Shown: positions 31,235 through 45,778 of the stretch, in pieces
Numbering within the stretch: position 1 is the stretch's first letter
Layout of the letters: the number at the start of each line of letters is the position of its first letter
NCBI RefSeq assembly: GCF_964340395.1
Contig: NC_135553.1
Coordinates: 24,276,949 to 24,340,948 of the forward strand
DNA: 64,000 nucleotides
Direction: 5' to 3'
Origin: Glandiceps talaboti
Taxonomy: Eukaryota > Hemichordata > Enteropneusta > Spengelidae
Translations under genes and position numbers: made by a program
Notes under the pieces: generated by a model
Database searches by the model: none
What the model saw: the letters and a program-made list of their open reading frames with translations, nothing else
Told to the model about the DNA's origin: nothing

Positions 31235-32337
31235 CTAAAGATGAGACTCTGTTATCCATGTCCCCCTAGATACGGTTGTCGATTTGGAGACTCCTTCTGA
31301 TGCTGTCGTTTTGGAAACTACTGGTGATGAAGTCGATCTATGAACTGCAGGTGGTGCAGTTGAGTTGGATATTGTTGGTGATGCAGTTGCCGTGGATACT
31401 GCTGGTGGTACAGTTACCCTGGAAACTACTGGTGATGAAGTCCATTTGAAAGGTACTTGTGATGCAGCTGCTTTGGAAACTGTTGGCGATGCAGTCGCAA
31501 TGGAAACTACTGGAGATGCAGTTGACTTGTAAACTACTGGTGATGAACTTGCGTTATAAACCACTGGCAATGCATTTGCCATGGACACGGGTGGTGATAC
31601 AGTTGCCTTGGAAACCATTGGTGATGCAGTTGCCTTGGAAACTGCTGGTGGCACAGTTGCTTTGGATATTGCTGGTGATACATTTGCCTTAGAGACTGTT
31701 GGTACTGTCGCCATCATGGAAACGGCTGGTTGAACATTGGTCTTGGAAACTGTTTGTGACACAGTTGCCTTGGAAACTGCTGGTGATTCTGGTGGTAGTT
31801 TAACAGTTAGCGATGTGGATGACTTTGGCACTGAAACGGCTTGTGATGCTGGTGGTGGAAAGTTAGTTGTTCGGGATGTAGTTTTCTTGGAACCTGCTGG
31901 TGATGGTGTTGCCTTGGAAACTGCTGGTGATGAAGTTGCTTTGGAAACTACCGATGATTCAGCTGGCAATTTAACAGTTAAAGGTGCAGTTGCCTTATAT
32001 ACTGATGGGGATGCAGTTGCCTTGGAGACAGCAGGTGATGCAGTTGCCTTGGATACAGGTTGCCTGGATGTTTCTCTTCCTGATTTGACAGATGATTCAG
32101 TTATCTTGAAATCCGGTTTCATAGATTCAACCAGTCTGGAGTCTGGTAACCTTAATTCTGTGTCCGTCTTCCGTGACTGTGGGCCATTCATGTCTGGTTC
32201 TCCGTCTGATAGGTTTTCTTCACTAGCTAGGGGAGTCCTGTGATGTCTCTTGGTTGGTAACCGGAGACTCTGGCTGTAGAAACTACGATGAAATGGCTTC
32301 CTTTTGTCACTGAAACCTCCATTTTCACTGTGTATTC
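31235..32337 (-). CDS. USP31/43-like exon i: repeat-rich C-terminal tail
   Basis: Acceptor GTTAGCTTCAG|GAATACAC. Encodes residues 561-927 in one exon. It begins [19 protein letters not shown] (human USP31 has DDGGFSTRPFVRS), followed by a low-complexity region of about 25 nonapeptides of the form SPAVSKATA, then ESHL and stop. The repeats are diverged at protein and DNA level (for example [27 protein letters not shown]) but keep the nine-residue step. Most include an S-P pair, a possible site for proline-directed kinases. Nothing suggests folded structure. Confidence 0.92.
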
Positions 32338-35090
32338 CTGAAGCTAACAATACAAGAAGGAAATACGTCAATACAAACCACAAACAGAAAAAAGAAAAGA
32401 CACAAACGAATCCAGATGAGCAGAGTAACAAAGAAATGAGTTAGGATGGCCACATTTGAAAGTTTTACTCTACTATCTCAATTTCTTAATGTTAAGCTAC
32501 ATATGGCAGAAGTGTGACTCAATATTGAATGGAGTCTTCTTTATGATCTATATCAATCAATCTACACAATCTGTCAGTATTAAATAAATTGTGAAGCATG
32601 ATAAACAAAATCTTGAAGCACTGTATGAACAAAAATTGAGGTCACTACAAACTTAGGACCACTGACTCTTATAGGTCATGTTCTTTTAAAATATAACATA
32701 TTTATCACAAATATGATTATCTTTCATAATTAATCTGATTAGCAGATAAGCATATTTCAAATGTTCTTGTCCATATGTAATTTCTATATTCGTTCGTCAA
32801 AACAACTAAAGAGAAAATATTTTTCAGAGCTAAATTGCTGTACATGTACCCAAGTACATTGATTCATTTGTAGTACAAATGTGTAGTACTGGTGTAGACT
32901 GAGTTATTAATGAAGTCAAGAGATTAAAATTGAGATGAGAGTGATAGCATGCAATGACTTAGGTGTGTATGAAGGGTGAAGACATTGTGTCATGCCACCA
33001 TCTTTGATATTCATTAGCTTTCAGCCAAAAAAGGCAGCAGTTTGACTTTTCCAGGCAAGACCCAGCTACCACATAGACACCTTTATATTTTACAAAGTTC
33101 ATCCCAATGACATTTTTCTCATTTTGAGCAAGAGATCTTTCCAGTAAACAGCGCCCTCAAGTTGTACTATCACATTTAGCAAACTTCTCATGACTATAAT
33201 ACACAAGTAATGTATATCTAGCGAGTGATGTCACTAGATAAATCTAAAATCTCAATCACTTCTATATGCTGAGTTTTATGACAACACTATGCAAATAAAT
33301 GACATTACACCATCATTTATTTTCAGTTGACAAATGAGGGCGATGTTCATGAAATTGTCTTGTAACGTTGCTGAAGGATTTGATAGACATGCATACCTTA
33401 TGTTCCATTATGTAAAATGTACTACATGCATATCTTTCTTACATACAGTAAATATGTTAAATATTATTTCAATAAATGGATGACAACTGAAAAGAGAAAC
33501 TCTTCCATACCAATACGTAACAATTGTAATGAAATTTTCATCAAACACTTATTGCTATGGCAGTGTACTTCATTTAAAGTTGTCACTCACTGTTCATTTG
33601 CATACTTATCCTGCCATTCACTGTTCATTTGCATACTTATCCTGCCACTCATGTTCATTTGCATACTTATCCTGCCACTCACAGTTCATTTGCATATATA
33701 TGATGCCACTCATGTATTTCATTTGCATACTTATCCTGTCACTCACTATTCATTTGCATATGCATGCTGCTGCTCCCCGTGTTCATTTGCATAATTATCA
33801 TGTCACCTCACTGTTCATTCACTTCATTTGCATACATGTCACTCACTGATCATTGCCATACTTATAATGTCATTGCCACACTCCTTTCTAGACTGGTAAA
33901 ATAAAGTAAACCTGCACCCATAGTTACAATGTTCTACATTTGGAGGGAAATACTGGGGTGAAAATGGGACTGTAGAGTTTGATCATGCAGATATTTGAAA
34001 ATGATTTTAAAAAATGCTGGTATATTTGTTTGTTACCTCACACAAATGCTTCTTCATCTGAATCTGAGCTTTCTTTAATGTGTAATGAAATAGAAAGAAT
34101 GGTGAAGACGATGAGATGATGGGTGGATAATCTGTATTTCTAATGAGTTGAATTTCTCTTATTTTGTAAGATGTGTTATAAGATGAATGCTGAATAAGTG
34201 AACTGTCAAGACAGCACAACTTCAAGTGTATCACTTATTTCTGTATCGTTTCATATCCATTCTAGTTTTTTACCATTCTCTAAATAACTTTCTGTTGAGA
34301 AATATGATTTTCAAACAGTGACATATGAAGAAACAAATAAAAAAAAACATAAATGAGTGAATGAATGAATGAATGAGTACATGCATCACTTTGACTTTTT
34401 GTGTAGACTATACTTTTTCATTCAGACTTACCATGTGAGTTTGGAAGTTGACTGTGAGTTTGATCTTGACCTTGAGCTTGACTTTGTCCTTGACCTTGAC
34501 CATCCGTTGAAGTCAAGTCATCCAAGGAGGATGAAGAATTTGGTATTGATATGTGTGTGACTTTGTTGACCCAGTGATCTGAGGCAGAGGAACTTGTCGT
34601 TGAGCTGGCAGAACTGGCTGCACTTTGACATAGGTTACTACGTTGATAGAACAGAATGTATGCACTGGGTGTAACTATCTTGTCTTCAGGGATGCCAACA
34701 ACTTTAGTGTCATCATACGTGTACCATTGGTTATCAACAGGGTTCTTACAAGTTGCTGTAAAGAACAGAATAGCAGGTTAGAGTTAATGTAGTTTGGTAG
34801 CAAAGTATTTCTTTAAACCATGGAAAATATGAAATGAATATGGTCCCAGATTAGAATCTGGCTAGAGTTTATCTATGGTGTAAGACTTAGTAAGGTTTTC
34901 TATGACCATGGAAAGTAATTTGTATTACTAAAGTATGTCCTTTTCACATGCAAGTGTTTAATAAAACAGATATAAAGACTAACATTTTAAATGTGTTAGC
35001 ACTGTGCTAGCTGAGTTCATACTTGTCTACCAAGGTCATACATACATCCATACATACATGTACATCCATACATATATACATGCATGCATG

Positions 35091-35176
<86 letters not shown>

Positions 35177-38100
35177 TACACACGCACACACACACATACA
35201 CATGCATGCATACATATGCACATATTGTGCGAGTGCATGCGTATGTGCGTGCGTATGTTTGTCACTGTATGAGCATGCATTAGTGCATGCATGAATACCC
35301 ACGCACACACACACACATGCATGCATGCATGCATACACATAACTTTGTATTCTCCAAATTTCCTCATAACAGAAGACATTTAGCATTAAAGCCTCCTCAA
35401 CACAAAACAACAATAAAGAAGATGAAATGAAATATATACATGCTAGGTAAACAAGAAATGAGAATAAATATGGCTGTTTATTTACCTGTGTAGTGTCCCC
35501 CTCCTAAATTATTACCAATGTGATTGCACACTGCGTACAGTTCAAACACATTCTCAAAGTCAGGATTACTTGGGCGACGCCTGTTCCGTTTCCATGGAGA
35601 CCAGCTAGTGAGTGAGTTTAGAGTGCTGGGTGTTGCTTGTTGGTTCTTTTTTTCTAAGTAGATAGACATGTCAAGGAGACCAACAGGAAAGTCTATCACA
35701 TTCAATAACTTGGTTCTCTTTGTAGATGTCTGTAAGAAAATATATGACAATATATAATTTATTGTGTTCAGATTCGATCAAATCATAGCACATAGCAAAG
35801 TTACAGGTTATGAGCAAGTGCCTTCACAGTGTTGCTGAAAAAAAGTCACCCATCACTACTTCCCGTCCCGGTTTTCAAGTCAATGCTGCATTCATTAGGG
35901 GGCCATATTGGATTTCCTGTTAAACAGCAGTGTTCAAAAACAAATGGTAAGAATTGTATTTAAGAGTAGTATTGTTTCTAAACAATACGAATTTGAGTCA
36001 TTATTTCTGTTTGATGAAATTTCTACATCATACGAACAAATTTTGGCAAGGAATGTACATGAAAGTTGGTCAAATGGTTGACAAAATTAGCAGTACTATC
36101 GCTAACTTTGTATATATAACTTTTATAAGCTGTAATAGGTTTTGATGAAATTGTATATAATCATACATTAATGGAATATATTTCAGAATTGAATCAGTTT
36201 ATTCTATTGATAAATTACATATTATCAACAACTCGAAAGTTGTGTGTCATAATATGCACTTCCAAAAGTGGCAATGTAAATATAAATTCTTCGACAAGGC
36301 GGATGCAGTCGCCATTGAAGGCAGCAATGTATCTCATCAACATGTAGGGGCTTGAGACAATGGGTTCAAGTGGAGTGAACAACTTAATACGGATCTCAAC
36401 TTCACAGGAGTTTTAGTATATCATAGAAATAATGGTGATGTCAATGATTTAGTGTTAGCTCGCGAACAAACACTGAAATCATACCTTTGCCACATTGCCA
36501 TGTACTACTGGTAGGTGCTTTTTGCTGAGAATGTTGCCACTAGAGGGCACTGTTCAAATTGCATTGTTATTTGCTGATGACTCACTACAGTGCAATATTC
36601 AAGGTAAAGGACTGTCACCAACAGGTACTCTGTCCATATCATGATGTCACCGACAGGAAATATAGACAGGAAGACTTCGTAAAATCTTAGTATTTCACAG
36701 GATGTTGTTTTTTTCTTACCTGTTTAAATCTTTTGAGATGCAGGATAAGTACATCGGGTAGAGACCAGAGTCCAAGTTTTTTTCTTGTACCATGTTGTTG
36801 TCGTTTACAGTATGGACAGTGCCAGGCGTCATCTCCACTCAACTATCAACAAAATAAATCATTCTCATTTTCTGAACAAAAGATTTTGTTAAATCAAAAA
36901 TATTTATCAGCTTATTTTGGCACATAATCTATACATTATTTTGGTGTGTTTTTATATATGATTATTTATATTATTTATTCATATATTCATTTATTTATTT
37001 ATTTATTAGTTTAATTATATATTACTTTGTTTATTTTTTGAATTGCTTATTTTTATTATTTATTTATTTAGATATTCATTTGTTTGTTTGTTTATTTATT
37101 TACATTACTTTGTTTATTTTCAAAAGGATTATTTCTTGATTATTTACTTATTCACTTATTCATTCATTCATGTATTTATTTGCTTCATCAACTGGACATG
37201 TCAAGATTCTACTATTTCTTGATTTGTTAAAATTCATTCTTTCCTAAAAGTATTTCTCAGAAATCCAGTCTTATAAATAGCAGCTATTTAAAAATCCACA
37301 CAGGAATCAGAAACTTGTTAAATATCACCCAAATGTGAAGAATTATCATCTTTCCATACAAAATATTCTGTTTTTCTTCCATCAAGATTTTCCTAGATTT
37401 TATGTCTGAAATGTCTGACAATAATAAAAATACATGGTACATTCCCTACACACTGGTGGTGTGTACTTTTATGTAATGTCATTGGGATAATTTGCAATAT
37501 TCTTGGTTATCTTCTGGTTTGCTGTGTGTACTTGCCTGTGTCCTACCACAGTCCTACACACCATAGTGGTTTATAACTTAATTACACAAATCATCTACAC
37601 TACGTGTGGATTGGTAGTATTCATTCAACCATAGATTATCATTCGACATAGTGGGGGTTTGCATATGCCATGAATCTACTTATTAGGCAAAAAAAATAAA
37701 TGACTGTCTGTTTCCGATAACATAATTGCCTCAGAAAATAGGGTAGGTAGGTTGAGATTTTATTTTATTTCATTTTATCTTATGTTTACCTTTTTAATTC
37801 TTTCTCATTTTTAAAAATATTGCTTTGACCTAAAAACAAATGAAATGTCAGTCAGAATACCTGTCATACTTTGCTGAATTATGTACAGACTATGACTTGG
37901 GGAAAGAAAACAGACAAAGAATTGGTCAGCTTTTTGTTTTCAATGTTTCAAAATGTTTAGGATCAGTCGGGTTATCGGAAACACACATTCTTTTTATTTT
38001 GGCTTATTACACATTTGATAGACAATGAAGGTATGTGTACCTCACTGGACAAACATAACTTGAACACATAACACTTTTTTTCTTCTGCTTTCACAGTTTT

Positions 38101-39704
38101 TCAGAAAAAGCAGTTAAACAAACAACCACACCACTGTCATATATAGAGAGTCATTATGTGTCAATGATGGTAGAAAACCAAAACAATCCAAACCTGGTTA
38201 GTCATTCCTATATCAACTCCTTCAATATTTATCTTTTAGTTTCATTCCTGTTTTCATCAAAAGCAAAGTCTATATAAATACTGTTTTTCATTTTCTATTG
38301 GCATCACTGTAATGTCATGGTCTCTATTGGCATCACTGTAATGTCATAGTCTATATTGGCATCACTGTAATGTCATGGTCTCTATTGGCATCACTGTAAT
38401 GTCATAGTCTATATTGGCATCACTGTAATGTCATGGTCTCTATTGGCATCACTGTAATGTCATAGTCTATATTGGCATCACTGTAATGTCATAGTCCCTA
38501 TTGGCATCACTGTAATGTCATAGTCTCTATTGGCATCACTGTAATGTCATAGTCTCTATTGGCATCACTGTAATGTCATAGTCTCTATTGGCATCACTGT
38601 AATATCATAGTCCCTATTGGCATCACTGTAATGTCATAGTCTCTATTGGCATCACTGTAATGTCATAGTCTATATTGGCATCACTGTAATGTCATAGTCT
38701 ATATTGGCATCACTGTAATGTCATAGTCCCTATTGGCATCACTGTAATGTCATAGTCTCTATTGGCATCACTGTAATGTCATAGTCTCTATCGGCATCAC
38801 TGTAATGTCATAGTCTATATTGACATCACTGTAATGTCATAGTCTCTATCGGCATCACTGTAATGTCATAGTCTCTATCGGCATCACTGTAATGTCATAG
38901 TCTCTATTGGCATCACTGTAATGTCATAGTCTCTATTGGCATCACTGTAATGTCATAGTCCCTATTGGCATCACTGTAATGTCATAGTCCCAATTGGCAT
39001 CACTGTAATGTCATAGTCTATATTGGCATCACTGTAATGTCATAGTCTCTATCGGCATCACTGTAATGTCATAGTCTCTATCGGCATCACTGTAATGTCA
39101 TAGTCTCTATTGGCATAACTGTAATGTCATAGGCCCTATTGGCATCACTGTAATGTCATAGTCTCTATTGACATCACTGTAATGTCATAGTCTCTATTGA
39201 CATCACTGTAATGTCATAGTCTCTATTGACATCACTGTAATGTCATAGTCTCTATCGGCATCACTGTAATGTCATAGTCTATTGGCATCACTGTAATGTC
39301 ATAGTCTCTACTGACATCACTGTAATGTCATATTCCCTATTGGCATCACTGTAATGTCATAGTCCCTATTGGCATCACTGTAATGTCATAGTCTCTATTG
39401 ACATCACTGTAATGTCATAGTCCCTATTGGAATCACTGTAATGTCATAGTCCCTATTGGAATCACTGTAATGTCATAGTCCCAATTGGAATCACTGTAAT
39501 GTCTCACCTCTTCTTCCTGTGTATAGAGTTTAAAACAATCAGCTAAGGATCCATTGACTGGTTCTTCTAAAGCATCTCTCTCTTGTTTCACACTCTCATC
39601 TTCAACTATCTGGTCACTGAGTATGGTAGGGGAGAGGCTGTGGGTAAAACAAAACAGTTAAGTATCAGCCAGGAGTTTTTGAGATATTGATGATACAGAC
39701 AGAT

Positions 39705-39800
<96 letters not shown>

Positions 39801-39821
39801 GGCAGAGACAGGCAGACAGGC

Positions 39822-39887
<66 letters not shown>

Positions 39888-42800
39888 TGATGCTCTTGTA
39901 TCTATTAAGTTTCCACTTTGGAAGCTAATAAAGTATACAAAACTGTCTACCGACTCGTGTAGACAGAATGTTGATACTGGCATACACGTGTAAGGTAGCA
40001 TACATCTAAATGTAATCTTTGCCAGCTGAAGTCCATATGTTATACTTCACTATTAATATTTCAAACGGTATGAGTAATAGTGATATGTGTATATTGAATC
40101 AACAAGAACTATTATAATAGTAATTTTGGTTGTGCTGTACCGGGGGCTGTACCACAATGATATTAGCCTGTATTAAAAAACCACATCTATTGATATGAGG
40201 GTGGCATTACCCTACTAGTATGATATGAGGGTGGCATTACCCTACTACTGGTATGATATGAGGGTGGCATTACCCTACTACAATGTAGTATGATATGAGG
40301 GTGGCATTACCCTACTAGTATGATATGAGGGTGGCATTACCCTACTACTAGTATGATATGAGGGTGGCATTACCCTACTAGTATGATATGAGGGTGGCAT
40401 TACCCTACTAGTATGATATGAGGGTGGCATTACCCTACTAGTATGATATGAGGGTGGCATTACCCTACTAGTATGATATGAGGGTGGCATTACCCTACTG
40501 GTATGATATGAGGGTGGCATTACCCTACTAGTATGATATGAGGGTGGCATTACCCTACTAGTATGATATGAGGGTGGCATTACCCTACTAGTATGATATG
40601 AGGGTGGCATTACCCTACTAGTATGATATGAGGGTGGCATTACCCTACTAGTATGATATGAGGGTAGCATTACCCTACTGGTATGATATGAGGGTGGCAT
40701 TACCCTACTAGTATGATATGAGGGTGGCATTACCCTACTACTGGTATGATATGAGGGTGGCATTACCCTACTAGTATGATATGAGGGTGGCATTACCCTA
40801 CTACTGGTATGATATGAGGGTGGCATTACCCTACTAGTATGATATGAGGGTGGCATTACCCTACTGGTATGATATGAGGGTGGCATTACCCTACTAGTAT
40901 GATATGAGGGTGGCATTACCCTACTAGTATGATATGAGGGTGACATTACCCTACTAGTATGATATGAGGGTGACATTACCCTACTAGTATGATATGAGGG
41001 TGGCATTACCCTACTAGTATGATATGAGGGTGACATTACCCTACTAGTATGATATGAGGGTGACATTACCCTACTAGTATGATATGAGGGTGGCATTACC
41101 CTACTAGTATGATATGAGGGTGGCATTACCCTACTAGTATGATATGAGGGTGGTATTACCCTACTAGTATGATATGAGGGTGGCATTACCCTCCCAGTAT
41201 GATATGAGGGTGGCATTACCCTACTAGTATGATATGAGGGTGACATTACCCTACTAGTATGATATGAGGGTGGCATTACCCTACTAGTATGATATGAGGG
41301 TGGCATTACCCTACTAGTATGATATGAGGGTGGCATTACCCTACCAGTATGATATGAGGGTGGCATTACCCTACTAGTATGATATGAGGGTGGCATTACC
41401 CTACTAGTATGATATGAGGGTGGCATTACCCTACTGGTATGATATGAGGGTGGCATTACCCTACTGGTATGATATGAGGGTGGCATTACCCTACTGGTAT
41501 GATATGAGGGTGACATTACCCTACTAGTATGATATGAGGGTGGCATTACCCTACTAGTATGATATGAGGGTGGCATTACCCTACTAGTATGATATGAGGG
41601 TGACATTACCCTACTAGTATGATATGAGGGTGACCGTGGCATTACCCTACTAGTATGATATGAGGGTGGCATTACCCTACTAGTATGATATGAGGGTGGC
41701 ATTACCCTACCAGTATGATATGAGGGTGGCATTACCCTACTAGTATGATATGAGGGTGGCATTACCCTACTAGTATGATATGAGGGTGGCATTACCCTAC
41801 TAGTATGATATGAGGGTGGCATTACCCTACTAGTATGATATGAGGGTGGCATTACCCTACCAGTATGATATGAGGGTGGCATTACCCTACTAGTATGATA
41901 TGAGGGTGACATTACCCTACTAGTATGATATGAGGGTGGCATTACCCTACTAGTATGATATGAGGGTGGCATTACCCTACTACTAGTATGATATGAGGGT
42001 GGCATTACCCTACTAGTATGATATGAGGGTGACATTACCCTACTAGTATGATATGAGGGTGACCGTGGCATTACCCTACTAGTATGATATGAGGGTGGCA
42101 TTACCCTACTAGTATGATATGAGGGTGGCATTACCCTACCAGTATGATATGAGGGTGGCATTACCCTACTAGTATGATATGAGGGTGGCATTACCCTACT
42201 AGTATGATATGAGGGTGGCATTACCCTACTAGTATGATATGAGGGTGGCATTACCCTACTACTAGTATGATATGAGGGTGGCATTACCCTACTGGTATGA
42301 TATGAGGGTGGCATTACCCTACTAGTATGATATGAGGGTGGCATTACCCTACTAGTATGATATGAGGGTGGCATTACCCTACTGGTATGATATGAGGGTG
42401 GCATTACCCTACTAGTATGATATGAGGGTGGCATTACCCTACTAGTATGATATGAGGGTGGCATTACCCTACTAGTATGATATGAGGGTGGCATTACCCT
42501 ACTAGTATGATATGAGGGTGGCATTACCCTACTAGTATGATATGAGGGTAGCATTACCCTACTGGTATGATATGAGGGTGGCATTACCCTACTAGTATGA
42601 TATGAGGGTGGCATTACCCTACTACTAGTATGATATGAGGGTGGCATTACCCTTCTAGTATGATATGAGGGTGGCATTACCCTACTAGTATGATATGAGG
42701 GTGGCATTACCCTACTAGTATGATATGAGGGTGGCATTACCCTACTAGTATGATATGAGGGTGGCATTACCCTACTAGTATGATATGAGGGTGACATTAC

Positions 42801-45689
42801 CCTACTAGTATGATATGAGGGTGACATTACCCTACTAGTATGATATGAGGGTGGCATTACCCTACTAGTATGATATGAGGGTGACATTACCCTACTAGTA
42901 TGATATGAGGGTGACATTACCCTACTAGTATGATATGAGGGTGGCATTACCCTACTAGTATGATATGAGGGTGGCATTACCCTACTAGTATGATATGAGG
43001 GTGGTATTACCCTACTAGTATGATATGAGGGTGGCATTACCCTCCCAGTATGATATGAGGGTGGCATTACCCTACTAGTATGATATGAGGGTGACATTAC
43101 CCTACTAGTATGATATGAGGGTGGCATTACCCTACTAGTATGATATGAGGGTGGCATTACCCTACTAGTATGATATGAGGGTGGCATTACCCTACCAGTA
43201 TGATATGAGGGTGGCATTACCCTACTAGTATGATATGAGGGTGGCATTACCCTACTAGTATGATATGAGGGTGGCATTACCCTACTAGTATGATATGAGG
43301 GTGGTATTACCCTACTAGTATGATATGAGGGTGGCATTACCCTACTAGTATGATATGAGGGTGACATTACCCTACTAGTATGATATGAGGGTGACCGTGG
43401 CATTACCCTACTAGTATGATATGAGGGTGGCATTACCCTACTAGTATGATATGAGGGTGGCATTACCCTACCAGTATGATATGAGGGTGGCATTACCCTA
43501 CTAGTATGATATGAGGGTGGCATTACCCTACTAGTATGATATGAGGGTGGCATTACCCTACTAGTATGATATGAGGGTGACATTACCCTACTAGTATGAT
43601 ATGAGGGTGGCATTACCCTACTAGTATGATATGAGGGTGGCATTACCCTACTACTGGTGTTATATGAGGGTGGCATTACCCTACCAGTATGATATGAGGG
43701 TGGCATTACCCTACTAGTATGATATGAGGGTGGCATTACCCTACTACTGGTATGATATGAGGGTGGCATTACCCTACTAGTATGATATGAGGGTGGCATT
43801 ACCCTACCAGTATGATATGAGGGTGGCATTACCCTACTAGTATGATATGAGGGTGGCATTACCCTACTAGTATGATATGAGGGTGGCATTACCCTACCAG
43901 TATGATATGAGGGTGGCATTACCCTACCAGTATGATATGAGGGTGGCATTACCCTACTAGTATGATATGAGGGTGACATTACCCTACTAGTATGATATGA
44001 GGGTGGCATTATCCTACTAGTATGATATGAGGGTGACATTACCCTACTAGTATGATATGAGGGTGGCATTACCCTACTAGTATGATATGAGGGTGGCATT
44101 ACCCTACTACTGGTGTTATATGAGGGTGGCATTACCCTACCAGTATGATATGAGGGTGGCATTACCCTACTAGTATGATATGAGGGTGGCATTACCCTAC
44201 TACTGGTATGATATGAGGGTGGCATTACCCTACTAGTATGATATGAGGGTGGCATTACCCTACTAGTATGATATGAAGGTGACATTACCCTACTAGTATG
44301 ATATGAGGGTGGCATTACCCTACTAGTATGATATGAGGGTGGCATTACCCTACTAGTATGATATGAGGGTGGCATTACCCTACTAGTATGATATGAGGGT
44401 GGCATTACCCTACTAGTATGATATGAGGGTGGCATTACCCTACTAGTATGATATGAGGGTGGCATTACCCTACTACTGGTATGATATGAGGGTGGCATTA
44501 CCCTATCAGTATGATATGAGGGTGGCATTACCCTACTAGTATGATATGAGGGTGGCATTACCCTACTACTGGTATGATATGAGGGTGGCATTACCCTACT
44601 AGTATGATATGAGGGTGGCATTACCCTACTAGTATGATATGAGGGTGGCATTACCCTACTACTGGTATGATATGAGGGTGCCATTACCCTACTAGTATGA
44701 TATGAGGGTGACATTACCCTACTAGTATGATATGAGGGTGGCATTACCCTACTAGTATGATATGAGGGTGGCATTACCCTACTAGTATGATATGAGGGTG
44801 GCATTACCCTACTAGTATGATATGAGGGTGGCATTACCCTACTAGTATGATATGAGGGTGGCATTACCCTACTAGTATGATATGAGGGTGGCATTACCCT
44901 ACTAGTATGATATGAGGGTGGCATTACCCTACTAGTATGATATGAGGGTGGCATTACCCTTCTAGTATGATATGAGGGTGACATTACCCTACTAGTATGA
45001 TATGAGGGTGGCATTACCCTACTAGTATGATATGAGGGTGGCATTACCCTACTAGTATGATATGAGGGTGGCATTACCCTACTAGTATGATATGAGGGTG
45101 GCATTACCCTACTAGTATGATATGAGGGTGGCATTACCCTACTAGTATGATATGAGGGTGGCATTACCCTACAAGTATGATATGAGGGTGGTATTACCCT
45201 ACTAGTATGATATGAGGGTGGCATTACCCTACTAGTATGTTAAAGACCCATGATTCAATCCTAGGTTTTCACATTCCTGTTATCTTAGTAGTGGCGCGAT
45301 ATGGATTACCCCTTTTGCTATAGACAAACCTCTTCTAAAGGTCTGCCAGATAAGTATTTTTCTTGCCTACATTTTGATCCTACTTGGAATTGGGCATTTA
45401 ACAAGTCAGCATCTTAAAAGTGTTAATGCAGGCATGACTACTGTGTGGCACCATGTTCATTAAATGATACATCTATTCTCAGTAATCATTGAGTGTACAG
45501 CTGTAGTGAGAGACAAGTCACCCACACACATACATACATACATACATACACACATACACACCCACACACAAACCCAACCTCCCTCCCACACACACACAAA
45601 TACACACATGCAAACACACGCGCATGCATGCACACACATACACATACACCCACTCACACACATATGCAAACACATGCATGCACTCATGT

Positions 45690-45778
<89 letters not shown>

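Noticed and set aside
31459-32243. Plus-strand frames of 77 and 168 codons
   Set aside because: They lie antisense to the USP tail exon and are shadows of its 27-bp coding repeats.
35004-35413. Frames of T/H or C/V repeats
   Set aside because: They are a CA dinucleotide run; the same applies at 45460-45892 and 18187-18507.
38290-39505. CRISPR array
   Set aside because: Units are head-to-tail with no unique spacers, and the genome is eukaryotic. The same applies to all other arrays here.
39606-40001. Frames reading DRQT or SVCL repeats
   Set aside because: They are the GACA tetranucleotide microsatellite on both strands.
40278-45224. 1648-codon frame as a protein-coding gene
   Set aside because: It is a simple 30-bp minisatellite in an intron with a stop just upstream of the first ATG and no splice or promoter context. 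Kept as a repeat and reported as a finding only.
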